Part shown: one piece after another, positions 35,273-42,912 of the stretch
Layout of the letters: the number at the start of each line of letters is the position of its first letter
How positions within the stretch are numbered: position 1 is the first letter of the stretch
NCBI GenBank assembly: GCA_964415525.1
Contig: CAYQAS010000013.1
Location: forward strand, 1 to 54,575
Reading direction: 5' to 3'
From: CAZPUI01 sp964415525
Lineage (GTDB): Bacteria; Acidobacteriota; Holophagae; Holophagales; Holophagaceae
DNA length: 54,575 bases
Translations under genes and position numbers: made by a program
The notes under the pieces: model-generated
Databases searched by the model: none
What the model was told of the DNA's origin: nothing
What the model saw: only the letters and a program-made list of their open reading frames with translations

Positions 35273-36450
35273 AAGGTGTCATTGACGCCCTGCACGATCT
35301 TTCGGAAATCGCCTTGGTGCTTGGCGGCATCGGCACGGGTCTGAAGACGACCCTCCATGGCGGCCTTGCTGAGCATGGCGGCATCTGCGACGAGGGCATT
35401 CACGGCCTCAATGCAGGTGTTCAGGTTCTGCTTGATGGTGTTGAAGTCACCGTTGTAGTTGTCGTTGATCTTGGCGGGGATGTCGCCCTTGGAGATCTTG
35501 TCCACATAGGCTGCTGCAACATTCAAGGGGCCAATCACGGCGTCGAGCGTCTCATTCACGCCCTGGACGATCTTGCGGAAATCGCCTTCGTGCTTGGCAG
35601 CATCGGCGCGGGTGGCGAGCTTGCCGTCCACCGCGGCCTTGGAGAGCATCACCGCGTCTTCGCCCATTCGGCGGATGGCGTCGACCATGTTCGACATCGC
35701 CTTGAGCAGTTCGCCCGTCTCGTCCTTGGTGAATTCCTTGAACGCGACAGAAGTATCTCCCTTGGCCACTCGGTTCGCCGTCTCAACGGCTTCGGTCAGT
35801 GGCGCCGTGATGCTGCGGGTGATGAAGAAGGCTGCCAGCAGACCCGCCAGGATGGCCACGATCGACAGGGCCCAGGTGACCTGTTCCACCGAGTTGATGG
35901 TCGCGATGGCGCTCTTGGCATCCTTGGCCGTCAGGTCCGTCTGGAAATCGACCATCTTATTGATGGCACCGACGTAGGCCACAGCTCGGGTCTTGTAGTC
36001 ACCAAACAGGAGGGTGGTTGCTTCCGCCTTCTTTCCTGCCTTCAGCAGCCTGCGCATCTCTGCCAAGTCGGTCCGATAGGCCGTGCGCGCGTCCTCCACA
36101 GCCTTCAGCAGCTTTCGCCCTTCCTCGGATTTGATCGCAGCATCCAGCTTGTCGAGATTTTCAGTGATGATCTTGGTGTCGTTCTCGATGGTGGCGTCCT
36201 CGGCATCGACCTTGGATTGGTCCGTGAGGATGACCATGTTTCGGACCGTCTTGGCTGTGGTGTTGATGGCTTCGATGACGTTGTTGGACTGGACCACCTT
36301 GGGGAAACGGTCATTAGCGATTTTGTCGACGCCACTTGCGATCCCGACCAGCCGGATGATCGTGAAGGTGCTGATGATGGCGAGCAGGACAAGCACCAGG
36401 CCGAACCCAAGACCGAGTCGTCGGGAGATGCGTAGGTTGTTCAAGGACAT
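33985..36450 (-). CDS. Chemoreceptor, four-helix-bundle type, poly-HAMP
   Basis: 821 residues. TM1 about 12-34; periplasmic four-helix-like domain (MVILTDQSKVDAEDATIEND) to about 185; TM2 about 192-212; then at least five HAMP-like units, two marked by nearly identical GDFRKIVQGVNxTLD segments. The signalling domain carries AAQTNLLALNATIEAASAGE and, near the end, a run of 14-residue repeats of the form GANEVSRNVQxAxx. First of the four receptor genes after cheW (30 nt). The 3' half is almost identical to that of the next receptor gene. Confidence 0.93.
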   Translation of the reverse strand: MSLNNLRISRRLGLGFGLVLVLLAIISTFTIIRLVGIASGVDKIANDRFPKVVQSNNVIEAINTTAKTVRNMVILTDQSKVDAEDATIENDTKIITENLDKLDAAIKSEEGRKLLKAVEDARTAYRTDLAEMRRLLKAGKKAEATTLLFGDYKTRAVAYVGAINKMVDFQTDLTAKDAKSAIATINSVEQVTWALSIVAILAGLLAAFFITRSITAPLTEAVETANRVAKGDTSVAFKEFTKDETGELLKAMSNMVDAIRRMGEDAVMLSKAAVDGKLATRADAAKHEGDFRKIVQGVNETLDAVIGPLNVAAAYVDKISKGDIPAKINDNYNGDFNTIKQNLNTCIEAVNALVADAAMLSKAAMEGRLQTRADAAKHQGDFRKIVQGVNDTLDGVINPINEVMRVMGAMEQGDLTSTISQTYQGDLERLRLAVNSTNAKLAATVRDINADANTLASSSEELTATATNMASSAEHMTQQANTAAAATEQASTNVKTMAAGVEQVSANSTTVASATEEIGTNLRTVGAAVEQMSSNMRTIAGTSERMNASVSGVATAIEEMSASLNEVSKNSNQAATVASRASMNAGNAAQIMDKLGVSALEIGKVVDMIKGIAAQTNLLALNATIEAASAGEAGKGFAVVANEVKELAKQTAGATEEIRNQVSGMQVNTQQAVKAIDEIVGIINEINNISGTIAAAVEQQTATTNEISKNVGEAARGANEVSRNVQQAAQGANEVSRNVQEAVKGVNDISRNINQLAAGATDMARNAGEAAKGMNDVSRSVQVVSGAAKDTTRGAGDTNTAARELARLADRLQTAVRKFRI

Positions 36451-36480
36451 GGGGTGCTCCGAATCGTGGCTGTGGAGGGG

Positions 36481-36954
36481 TTAGGCAAGGACTTCGCTGG
36501 CGAGGAGAGCCTCGAGATCGAGGAGGACGAGCAGGCCGGCATCCGTCTTCAGGACACCCTGGAGGAATCGGGATTCGGTTTCGGTGACATTGGCGCTGGG
36601 TGGCTCGATGCGGTCGGGGTCGGCCTCCACCACGTCGCCGATGGAATCCACCAGAAAGCCCACCTGGTCAGGGCAGGTTTTGAGGTGGCGCGCCTGTTCT
36701 GCATTGGCGAGCTCATAGTCGGACTTGAGGATGATGTTGTGCGTCTCGTCGCCGACAATGCGGGGCTCCAGCCCCAGCTTCACTCCCAGATCAAGGATGG
36801 TGACGATCTGGCCGCGCAGGTTGATCAGCCCGCGGATATGCGCCTCGGCGTGGGGCACGGAGGTGATGTCGAGGATGCGGTTGATCTCTCGCACCACCAG
36901 GATGTCGAGCCCGAAGAGCCGGTCGCCCATGCGGAAGGTGGAATAGAGCGCCAC
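36481..36954 (-). CDS. cheW: CheW receptor-kinase coupling protein
   Basis: 157 residues forming one CheW domain (FRMGDRLFGLDILVVREI, RGLINLRGQIVTILDLG, FLVDSIGDVVEAD). Links receptors to CheA in the array. The start is GTG at 36954, chosen because AAGGAG lies 7 nt upstream inside the end of cheA; the cheA stop is 1 nt away, so the two are coupled. Four receptor genes follow downstream. Confidence 0.95.
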   Translation of the reverse strand: MALYSTFRMGDRLFGLDILVVREINRILDITSVPHAEAHIRGLINLRGQIVTILDLGVKLGLEPRIVGDETHNIILKSDYELANAEQARHLKTCPDQVGFLVDSIGDVVEADPDRIEPPSANVTETESRFLQGVLKTDAGLLVLLDLEALLASEVLA

Positions 36955-36955
36955 G

Positions 36956-39652
36956 TCATTCTCCTTCCAGGCCAGCGGCCTTCACGAGCTCCTGGGGATC
37001 CAGGAAGAGGGTCAAGTGGTGCTGGAGGATGGCGGAACCCAGCAGGCCAGGGCCCTTGATCTCGCTTTGCTCGAGGTCCACATCGACATCCAGGGCGTCG
37101 ATGACGTTGCTGATGACGATGCCTGCAGGGGGACGCACCTGGGTGCCGGTGATCTTAGGAATCACCAGATAGAGGTCGGCGGAGCCCGAAGGCACAGGAC
37201 GCACCGAGAGGAATCGGTCCAGCCGCAGGATGGGCAGCCCGGCGCCGAGGTACTCGTAGTACTCGCGGTCGCCCAGCATCTGGATGTCCCGGATGCGGAC
37301 CCGTTCGAGGCGCGTGACCTTGTCCTGGGGAATCGCAAAGTATTCGTCTTCCGCGCCGGCGCACAGAATGATGCTGCGGCGGCGGCGGGCGGCGAGGGTG
37401 GCGGCCTTCCTGGCTTCTTCGAGACGGCGGCGCTCCTCGTCCTGGAGATCCACGAAGTGCAGCCCCGCCTCGTTCACCAATCCGCCCGCATCCAGGATCA
37501 TGATCACGCGGCCATCGCCGAGGATGGTGGCGCCGCTGAAGCAGCGCAGATCCGTGATGAAGCTGGAGAGCGGCTTGACGACAATCTCTTCAAAATCGTG
37601 GAGTTCGTCCACCACCACGCCGAAATGGTTGGGGCCCACCCGCAGGACCACCACGTTGTAGTCGCTGCGCCAGTCCTGGCGGCGGTCTTCCACAGTGGTG
37701 CGCCCGTCGTTGCGACGGTCCGCCAGGTTTTCGCGGCGATCGATCACGCGATCACCGGTCTCTGGATGGCGGAAGGTCCGGTCCAGGCGCAGCACATCGG
37801 CGAGGCGCACGAGGGGAAGCAATTGATCCCGCAGGCGCAGCACTTCCGCGCCCTGGATGCGCTCCACCTTCTTGGCCACATCCGCGGCCCGCACCCAGAC
37901 GAACTCCACGACGTTGACCTGGGGGATCGCGAAGCGGTGTTCTTCCGCGCCGACGATCATGGAGGGAATGATGGCGAGGGTCAGGGGCAGGCGCAGAAGG
38001 ACGGCGGTGCCGTGACCGAGTTGGCTGTCCACCTCCACATGACCGCCCAGCTTCTCAACATTGGTGCGGACGACATCCATGCCCACGCCTCGCCCTGAGA
38101 CATCCGAGACCTTCTCTGCGGTGCTGAAGCCGGGGGCAAAGATCAGGTTGATGATGTCCCGTTCGGACATCTGGGAACTCTGGCTGGACGTGATGAGGCC
38201 CTTTTCGATGGCTTTCCGGATCACCCGCTTGGGGTCGATGCCGCGGCCGTCGTCGGAGATGGCGATGTTGACCTGTCCGCCTTCGTGATAGGCATGCAGC
38301 ATGATCTGGCCGACGAGGTCCTTGCCGATGCGCTTCCGTTCGTCCGGGAGTTCGATGGCATGGTCCGCGCAGTTGCGGATGATATGGGTGAGCGGGTCGG
38401 AGAGCAGTTCGACGATGCTCTTGTCGAGTTCCACCTCGGCGCCCTTGATCTGTATCTCGATCTGTTTGCCAAGGGAGCGGGACAGGTCGCGGATGATCCG
38501 GGGAAAGCGGTTGAAGAGCGTGCCGATGGGCTGCATCCGCGTCTGCATGATGCCTTCCTGCAGCTCGGAGGTGACCTGGCTGATGTTCTGCAGGATGGCG
38601 TTGAGCCCGGGGATGTCCCGATGGGTGGCCAGGGCGCGGAGCAGTTGGTTGCGACCCAGCACAAGCTCGCCCGCCTGGTTCATCAGGTCTGTGAGCAGAT
38701 CCACCCGTACCCGGAGCGTTTCCTGGCCGGACCCAGCGGAGACCGCACGCGCTTCGGCCTCCGGGGCCGGGATGGCGGCTTCCTCGACTACCGGTGCTTC
38801 GACGGCGGCCACGACTGCCGGCGCCGCTTGCACAACCTCCGGTTTCGGTGTGGGGGGCTTCTTCGCCTTGATGCCCAGGCTCTTCTTGACGCTGGTGAGA
38901 TCCAAAGGGGTCATCTGGGGTTCCGGAAGTTTGAGGGCGATGGCGGCCAGATCCGGTTCCAGGACCGTGCCGAAGATCAAGGACACCGCCAGATCCACTT
39001 CCAGGCACGCGCTCAGATCCGCCAGTTCGGCGACATCGATGAAGGCGTCCAGCACCTGCCCGACAGACAGGGCGTTATTTAGGAAGGACAGCGGCGTGAG
39101 CCCCTGGTCCTTGATGTCCCGGTGGAGGTAGGCGGTGGCGTGGTACAGCAGCATGCCCCTGCCAATGGCCGAGCGGAGGCTTTCCGCTTCAAGCTCGAAG
39201 GTGCGGATGGCGCCGCCTTCCAGAGGGACTTTCACCGCCACGGTCTTGCCGGGGGTGACACCCTGCCGTTCGAGGATGCTGTTCAGGATGGCGACTTCCT
39301 TGTCGCATGGAATGCGGTCGCTCGCATGGATGTCATCCAGCATGGCCTTAAGCCGGTCGAGACCGGCAAAGAGGGCATCCATTACGGGGCTGTCCGGTTC
39401 GAGCTTTCCGTCCCTCACCTGTGTGAGGACGCTCTCCATGGCATGGCTGAGGCTCTTGAGCGACTCGAAAGCCAGGAAGCCGGCGCCGCCTTTGATGCTG
39501 TGAATGGCCCGGAACACCCGGTTTACCACTTCTTTTGGGGATTTGCCGCCCTGCTGTTCAAGGGTGAGGAAATCCGGTTCCACCTGGGCCAGATGTTCTC
39601 GGCTTTCCGCGACGAAGTCGGAAATGATGCTCTCGTCGATCATGCCGCTCAT
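36956..39652 (-). CDS. cheA: CheA histidine kinase with two C-terminal CheW-like domains
   Basis: 898 residues from ATG 39652, which has AAGGAG 8 nt upstream; the frame is open further upstream but that part overlaps the STAS gene. P1/HPt domain with the phospho-acceptor His at about 51 in FRAIHSIKGGAGFL. A linker region carries a KKPPTPKPE stretch. The dimerisation helix (VDLLTDLMNQAGELVLGRNQ) and HATPase (LTHIIRNCADHAIE, DDGRGID, GFSTAEKVSDVSGRGVGMD in part) follow. Regulatory CheW-like domain 1 is at about 565-735. A second CheW-like domain (IILCAGAEDEYFAIPQDKV) occupies about 750-890, so the protein could occupy two coupling positions in the array. Confidence 0.95.
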   Translation of the reverse strand: MSGMIDESIISDFVAESREHLAQVEPDFLTLEQQGGKSPKEVVNRVFRAIHSIKGGAGFLAFESLKSLSHAMESVLTQVRDGKLEPDSPVMDALFAGLDRLKAMLDDIHASDRIPCDKEVAILNSILERQGVTPGKTVAVKVPLEGGAIRTFELEAESLRSAIGRGMLLYHATAYLHRDIKDQGLTPLSFLNNALSVGQVLDAFIDVAELADLSACLEVDLAVSLIFGTVLEPDLAAIALKLPEPQMTPLDLTSVKKSLGIKAKKPPTPKPEVVQAAPAVVAAVEAPVVEEAAIPAPEAEARAVSAGSGQETLRVRVDLLTDLMNQAGELVLGRNQLLRALATHRDIPGLNAILQNISQVTSELQEGIMQTRMQPIGTLFNRFPRIIRDLSRSLGKQIEIQIKGAEVELDKSIVELLSDPLTHIIRNCADHAIELPDERKRIGKDLVGQIMLHAYHEGGQVNIAISDDGRGIDPKRVIRKAIEKGLITSSQSSQMSERDIINLIFAPGFSTAEKVSDVSGRGVGMDVVRTNVEKLGGHVEVDSQLGHGTAVLLRLPLTLAIIPSMIVGAEEHRFAIPQVNVVEFVWVRAADVAKKVERIQGAEVLRLRDQLLPLVRLADVLRLDRTFRHPETGDRVIDRRENLADRRNDGRTTVEDRRQDWRSDYNVVVLRVGPNHFGVVVDELHDFEEIVVKPLSSFITDLRCFSGATILGDGRVIMILDAGGLVNEAGLHFVDLQDEERRRLEEARKAATLAARRRRSIILCAGAEDEYFAIPQDKVTRLERVRIRDIQMLGDREYYEYLGAGLPILRLDRFLSVRPVPSGSADLYLVIPKITGTQVRPPAGIVISNVIDALDVDVDLEQSEIKGPGLLGSAILQHHLTLFLDPQELVKAAGLEGE

Positions 39653-39654
39653 GA

Positions 39655-39963
39655 CTAGCTCTCCTTGACCGGAAAGACCTTGGGCAGACTGAACAGACGG
39701 AATACCCGCATGATCTCCGGGCTCACGCCCTCCACCGAGAAGGGCAGGCCTTTCTTCTGGCATGACTTGAAAAGCCCCAGGATCAGGGTGATGCCCAGGC
39801 TGTCGATCTCTTTCACCATGCTGAGATCGAAAATGACCGGGCCGGTCAAATCCTCGATGCGAGCTAGTAAGGTGGTTCGTTCCTGTTCCACAGTGCTCGC
39901 GAGCAGGTCGCCTTGGGTCTGGAGACGAGTCTCATGGGTAGGGGGGTGAGAGTTGGGCGTCAT
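39655..39963 (-). CDS. STAS-domain anti-sigma-factor antagonist
   Basis: 102 residues, a stand-alone STAS domain like SpoIIAA, RsbV and HsbA. The phosphorylatable Ser is present in VKEIDSLGITLIL (family DSxG). In partner switching it is phosphorylated by an RsbW-type kinase and dephosphorylated by a PP2C phosphatase, and only one form binds its target. Both enzyme activities are encoded in the immediately upstream gene, whose 3' end it overlaps by 32 nt. ATG 39963 has GGAGGG upstream. cheA starts 2 nt after its stop. Confidence 0.92.
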   Translation of the reverse strand: MTPNSHPPTHETRLQTQGDLLASTVEQERTTLLARIEDLTGPVIFDLSMVKEIDSLGITLILGLFKSCQKKGLPFSVEGVSPEIMRVFRLFSLPKVFPVKES

Positions 39964-42736
39964 AATCAGGGCCCTCCGGGTTGAATGTCAAACAGAGCTC
40001 ACTGCCGACCATGGACACGGCTTGCGCGAAGTGGCGCATGAGGGGGATCCCGCGACCGCGGTCAGCGGTCGGATCCATGCGTGTCTTATGTTGCTCAAGG
40101 GGGTAGCCTGCTCCGTCGTCCGTGATGCGGACCAGCAGCCGGGCTCTATCCGCCGCAAATTGAGCATGAAAGGTGACGCGAGCATCGGGTCGGTCCTGAT
40201 TCCCATGGAAGACCGCATTGGTCAGGGCTTCACGGAGAACGAGAACAATCTCGAAATGCCGATCTGCAGAATAGGTGCTACCTGTTTCGGAGCTTTCTAG
40301 AAAGCTCTTGAATTCATGGATGAGGTGGTCAATTTCAGAGGCGCGACTGGGCATATCCTGGAAGAATTCCCCTGGCGGCGTGGAACAGGGGCCCTGCTCG
40401 AAGGCAAGAACGAGCAGGTCATCTTCTAGGACCCCTTCACCATGGGCCCGGGCTGCCTCGCAGATGAGGCTTAAGGCCCACTGGATGGGAGTGTCCTTCA
40501 GCAGGGCCCATTGCTCCAGGGCCTGGGGCTCGAAGGGGCGACGGTCCGCTGAAGGGACCTCGAAGAATCCATCCGTCCCGAACAGGAGGCGATCCCCGGG
40601 ATGCAGGCAGAGCACGGTTTCATCCATGGGGGGATCGGACAGGATGCCCAAGGGCGTGCCATTGAGCGGCAGGGACTGCACCGTCGACGTGCTGGCGCGA
40701 TAGAGCACGCCGTGAGGGATACCTGCGTTGAGCAGCTGCACCCGTCCCGTGCCGGGGTTCCAGAGGCCCAGGAGGGTGCAGACAGGTACTTCCGAGAACG
40801 GACCGTCCTGGATGCCCATGTTCAGGCGATGAGCCAGGGTGGAGAGGTCCTGGGAGGTGTCCGTGAAGGTGCTGAGCATGCCGAGGAATGCGGCCACGGA
40901 ATAGGAACTGATGACGCTGTGGCCCGCGACATCTCCTAGCACGAAGAAGATCCGACCATCGGCAAGGCGGGTGGCTCGGAAGACATCTCCGCCGGCGTCG
41001 GTTAGGGGTTCGTAGAGGGTGTACAGCGGCAGATCCTTTTCGGGCACCGCCAGGAGCGCTCGCTGAGCCATGCGTACCGCATGGGCGGTCTCCACACTGC
41101 GACGCGCGGAGGCTCGGCGACTCGTGTCGGCGAGGAGCTTCTGCACACACTCCAGCAGGATGTCTTTGTTGAAGGGTTTGCTGAGGAAGTCGTTCACACC
41201 GGCGAGCAGCGCCGATTTCATGGTTTCCCGATCCTCCACCGTGGTCATGACGACGATGGGGATGTTGGCGTCCACTGCCCTCACCCTGCGGGACAGCTCC
41301 AGACCATCCATGCGGGGCATGACCACATCCGTCAACAGAAGGTCGAAGGGGGATTCAGCCTGGCCGAACGCCTCCCACGCGATGGCCCCATCTTTGGCTT
41401 CGACCACGCGAACATCGCTCTGCACCAACCAGGATCGAATCATGCCTCGCGTGACAGCGGAATCCTCTGCGAGCAGAACCGTGAGGTGCCCCCGCTGGCC
41501 ATCCCGCAACGTCGCTGATTTCGGAGCAGGGGAGGGCCCAGGTGGGACGAGGTGGCGTCGGAGTGCAGCTGCCAGTTGCGGGACGGTGTAGGGCTTGAGG
41601 AGGGTTTCGCTGAGTTCGGTGTGGGCCCCAAGGAGCGTCTGGGGATTCACCGGGAGATCGGTCATCAGGATGAGCGGGATGCCTTTCCGCTGATGGCGGA
41701 TGCGATGGGCCAGATCGATTCCCCCGAGTCGAGGAAGCACCAAGTCGAACACGACCGCATCGTAGAAGTCCTGATGCTGCTTGAACTCATCCAGGGCCGC
41801 CGCACCGTCTCCAAAGGCTGTGACGTGGTAGCCGAGGGCTTCAAGCCCCCATTGTGCGATGTCCCTGCCAAGGGGGTCGGCATCGACATAGAGGATGTGT
41901 TCGGAACCGTACAGCCCGGTTGCGTCTGCGCCCTTGACGGCATACTCGGGCGCGCTGCAGGGCAGCCATAACCGAAGTTGTGCCCCTTGCTCAGGGAGGT
42001 TCGCGGCCGTCAGCGCACCGTGGTGATCCTGGAGGATCGTGCGAGCTTGGCTCAGGCCGACGCCTCGGTGTCTCCCGGGGTGTGTCGTGAAGAAAGGCTC
42101 GAAGATGCGTGGCAGAGTGTCGGATTGGAATCCCGGGCCTTGGTCCTGAACCGTCAGCACGGCGTACCTGCCTGGCGGCAGCTTGTGGGAGGCACAGAAC
42201 TCATGGGATGGCTCGCGCTCCCCAAGGTCGATGGCCAGGCAACCCCCGGTCTCCTCCATGGCCTCTGCGCCATTCTGAACCACGTTGCGAAGGGCCCGTT
42301 TGAGGAGGTCTCCCGTGCCCTTGACCCAGAGCCCCGAGGCCACATGGCATTGGAGCTTCACCCTATCTGGCAGTCCCGCCTCGAGAAGGCGAAGGGTTTC
42401 CCGTACGAGGGATGAGAAGTCCAGCGGATGGACTGCCTCATGCCCAGAACGCTGCAGCAGTCCCTTGATCTGTTGGTGGAGGGCAGAGGCCTCCATGGCG
42501 GCCTGAAGGACCCCGTGGAGAAGCTCTTCCACATGAGGGCCTTCCGCCAGCTTGCGACGCTGGTGCTCCAGTCCCGTCATCAAGGCCGTGAGCTGTTGGT
42601 TGAGCTTCGAGGCCAGCCGTTCTGCACTGCGTTCGGCTTCGTCAATGCGCAGTTCCAAGTCGTGGGTGCACCGTCGGCAACTCCAGACCCCTCGGCTGTG
42701 CCGACGGCGTGATCCAGGGGGCGGAGGGCTGCTCAT
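39932..42736 (-). CDS. Giant partner-switch regulator: kinase-like/receiver/receiver/PP2C/RsbW-like kinase
   Basis: 934 residues from ATG 42736 (start uncertain; ATG 42757 is possible). Order: coiled-coil and degenerate H-box about 25-100 (ASKLNQQLTALM where active relatives have AHDFNNLLTA); HATPase about 105-260 (QNGAEAM, DQGPGFQ, FEPFFTT, GVGLSQA); receiver 1 about 278-395 (Asp 331, Lys 381); receiver 2 about 418-535 (Asp 470, Lys 520); PP2C/SpoIIE phosphatase about 570-780 (AGGD 584, GDVAGH 602, EDD 771-773); RsbW-like anti-sigma kinase about 825-925 (EALTNAVFHGN, DDGAGYP, RGRGIPLM). It should both phosphorylate and dephosphorylate the STAS protein encoded next, with the balance set by the receivers. 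First gene of the chemosensory operon. Closest known relatives in design are HsbR and CrsR. Confidence 0.9.
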   Translation of the reverse strand: MSSPPPPGSRRRHSRGVWSCRRCTHDLELRIDEAERSAERLASKLNQQLTALMTGLEHQRRKLAEGPHVEELLHGVLQAAMEASALHQQIKGLLQRSGHEAVHPLDFSSLVRETLRLLEAGLPDRVKLQCHVASGLWVKGTGDLLKRALRNVVQNGAEAMEETGGCLAIDLGEREPSHEFCASHKLPPGRYAVLTVQDQGPGFQSDTLPRIFEPFFTTHPGRHRGVGLSQARTILQDHHGALTAANLPEQGAQLRLWLPCSAPEYAVKGADATGLYGSEHILYVDADPLGRDIAQWGLEALGYHVTAFGDGAAALDEFKQHQDFYDAVVFDLVLPRLGGIDLAHRIRHQRKGIPLILMTDLPVNPQTLLGAHTELSETLLKPYTVPQLAAALRRHLVPPGPSPAPKSATLRDGQRGHLTVLLAEDSAVTRGMIRSWLVQSDVRVVEAKDGAIAWEAFGQAESPFDLLLTDVVMPRMDGLELSRRVRAVDANIPIVVMTTVEDRETMKSALLAGVNDFLSKPFNKDILLECVQKLLADTSRRASARRSVETAHAVRMAQRALLAVPEKDLPLYTLYEPLTDAGGDVFRATRLADGRIFFVLGDVAGHSVISSYSVAAFLGMLSTFTDTSQDLSTLAHRLNMGIQDGPFSEVPVCTLLGLWNPGTGRVQLLNAGIPHGVLYRASTSTVQSLPLNGTPLGILSDPPMDETVLCLHPGDRLLFGTDGFFEVPSADRRPFEPQALEQWALLKDTPIQWALSLICEAARAHGEGVLEDDLLVLAFEQGPCSTPPGEFFQDMPSRASEIDHLIHEFKSFLESSETGSTYSADRHFEIVLVLREALTNAVFHGNQDRPDARVTFHAQFAADRARLLVRITDDGAGYPLEQHKTRMDPTADRGRGIPLMRHFAQAVSMVGSELCLTFNPEGPDYDAQLSPPYP

Positions 42737-42912
42737 GTCAGTCGGGCACCGGGTCATCTCATGGCTGGAAAGGACGACCCCTTTATCGGGATTGGGTAAG
42801 GCTTCTCTTGAGGAAGCGCCCGCCGACGTGGAACCCAACCTTCGTCTCATTGCCAGGCTTGGCAAATTCAGCAACGATGAATTCCAATTCCAATTCCAAT
42901 GGGAGGAAATGC
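42737..42912. promoter_or_regulatory. Divergent promoter region of the chemosensory operon and the peptide transporter
   Basis: 176 nt between the two divergent genes; it must hold both promoters. Visible elements are an inverted repeat TTGCCA-ggct-TGGCAA at 42850-42865, which could be an operator, and a 6-bp tandem repeat ATTCCA x3.3 at 42881-42900 that ends 2 nt before the GGAGG (42902-42906) of the transporter. No confident -35/-10 pair was found. Confidence 0.5.

Noticed and set aside
31510..36435. Long plus-strand frames, glycine/histidine-rich and repetitive, opposite the receptor genes
   Set aside because: Their repeats are the complement of the receptor coiled-coil repeats; no start site or domain, and the receptors on the other strand are unambiguous.
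26481..36450. Repeated DNA that could suggest a CRISPR or tandem-repeat array
   Set aside because: The repetition follows the codons of receptor signalling and HAMP domains; there are no uniform spacers and no cas genes.
23600..42736. A horizontally acquired island beside the tRNA genes
   Set aside because: The chemosensory operon starts 370 nt from tRNA-Cys, but no integrase, no direct repeat of the tRNA 3' end and no change in base composition was seen by eye.
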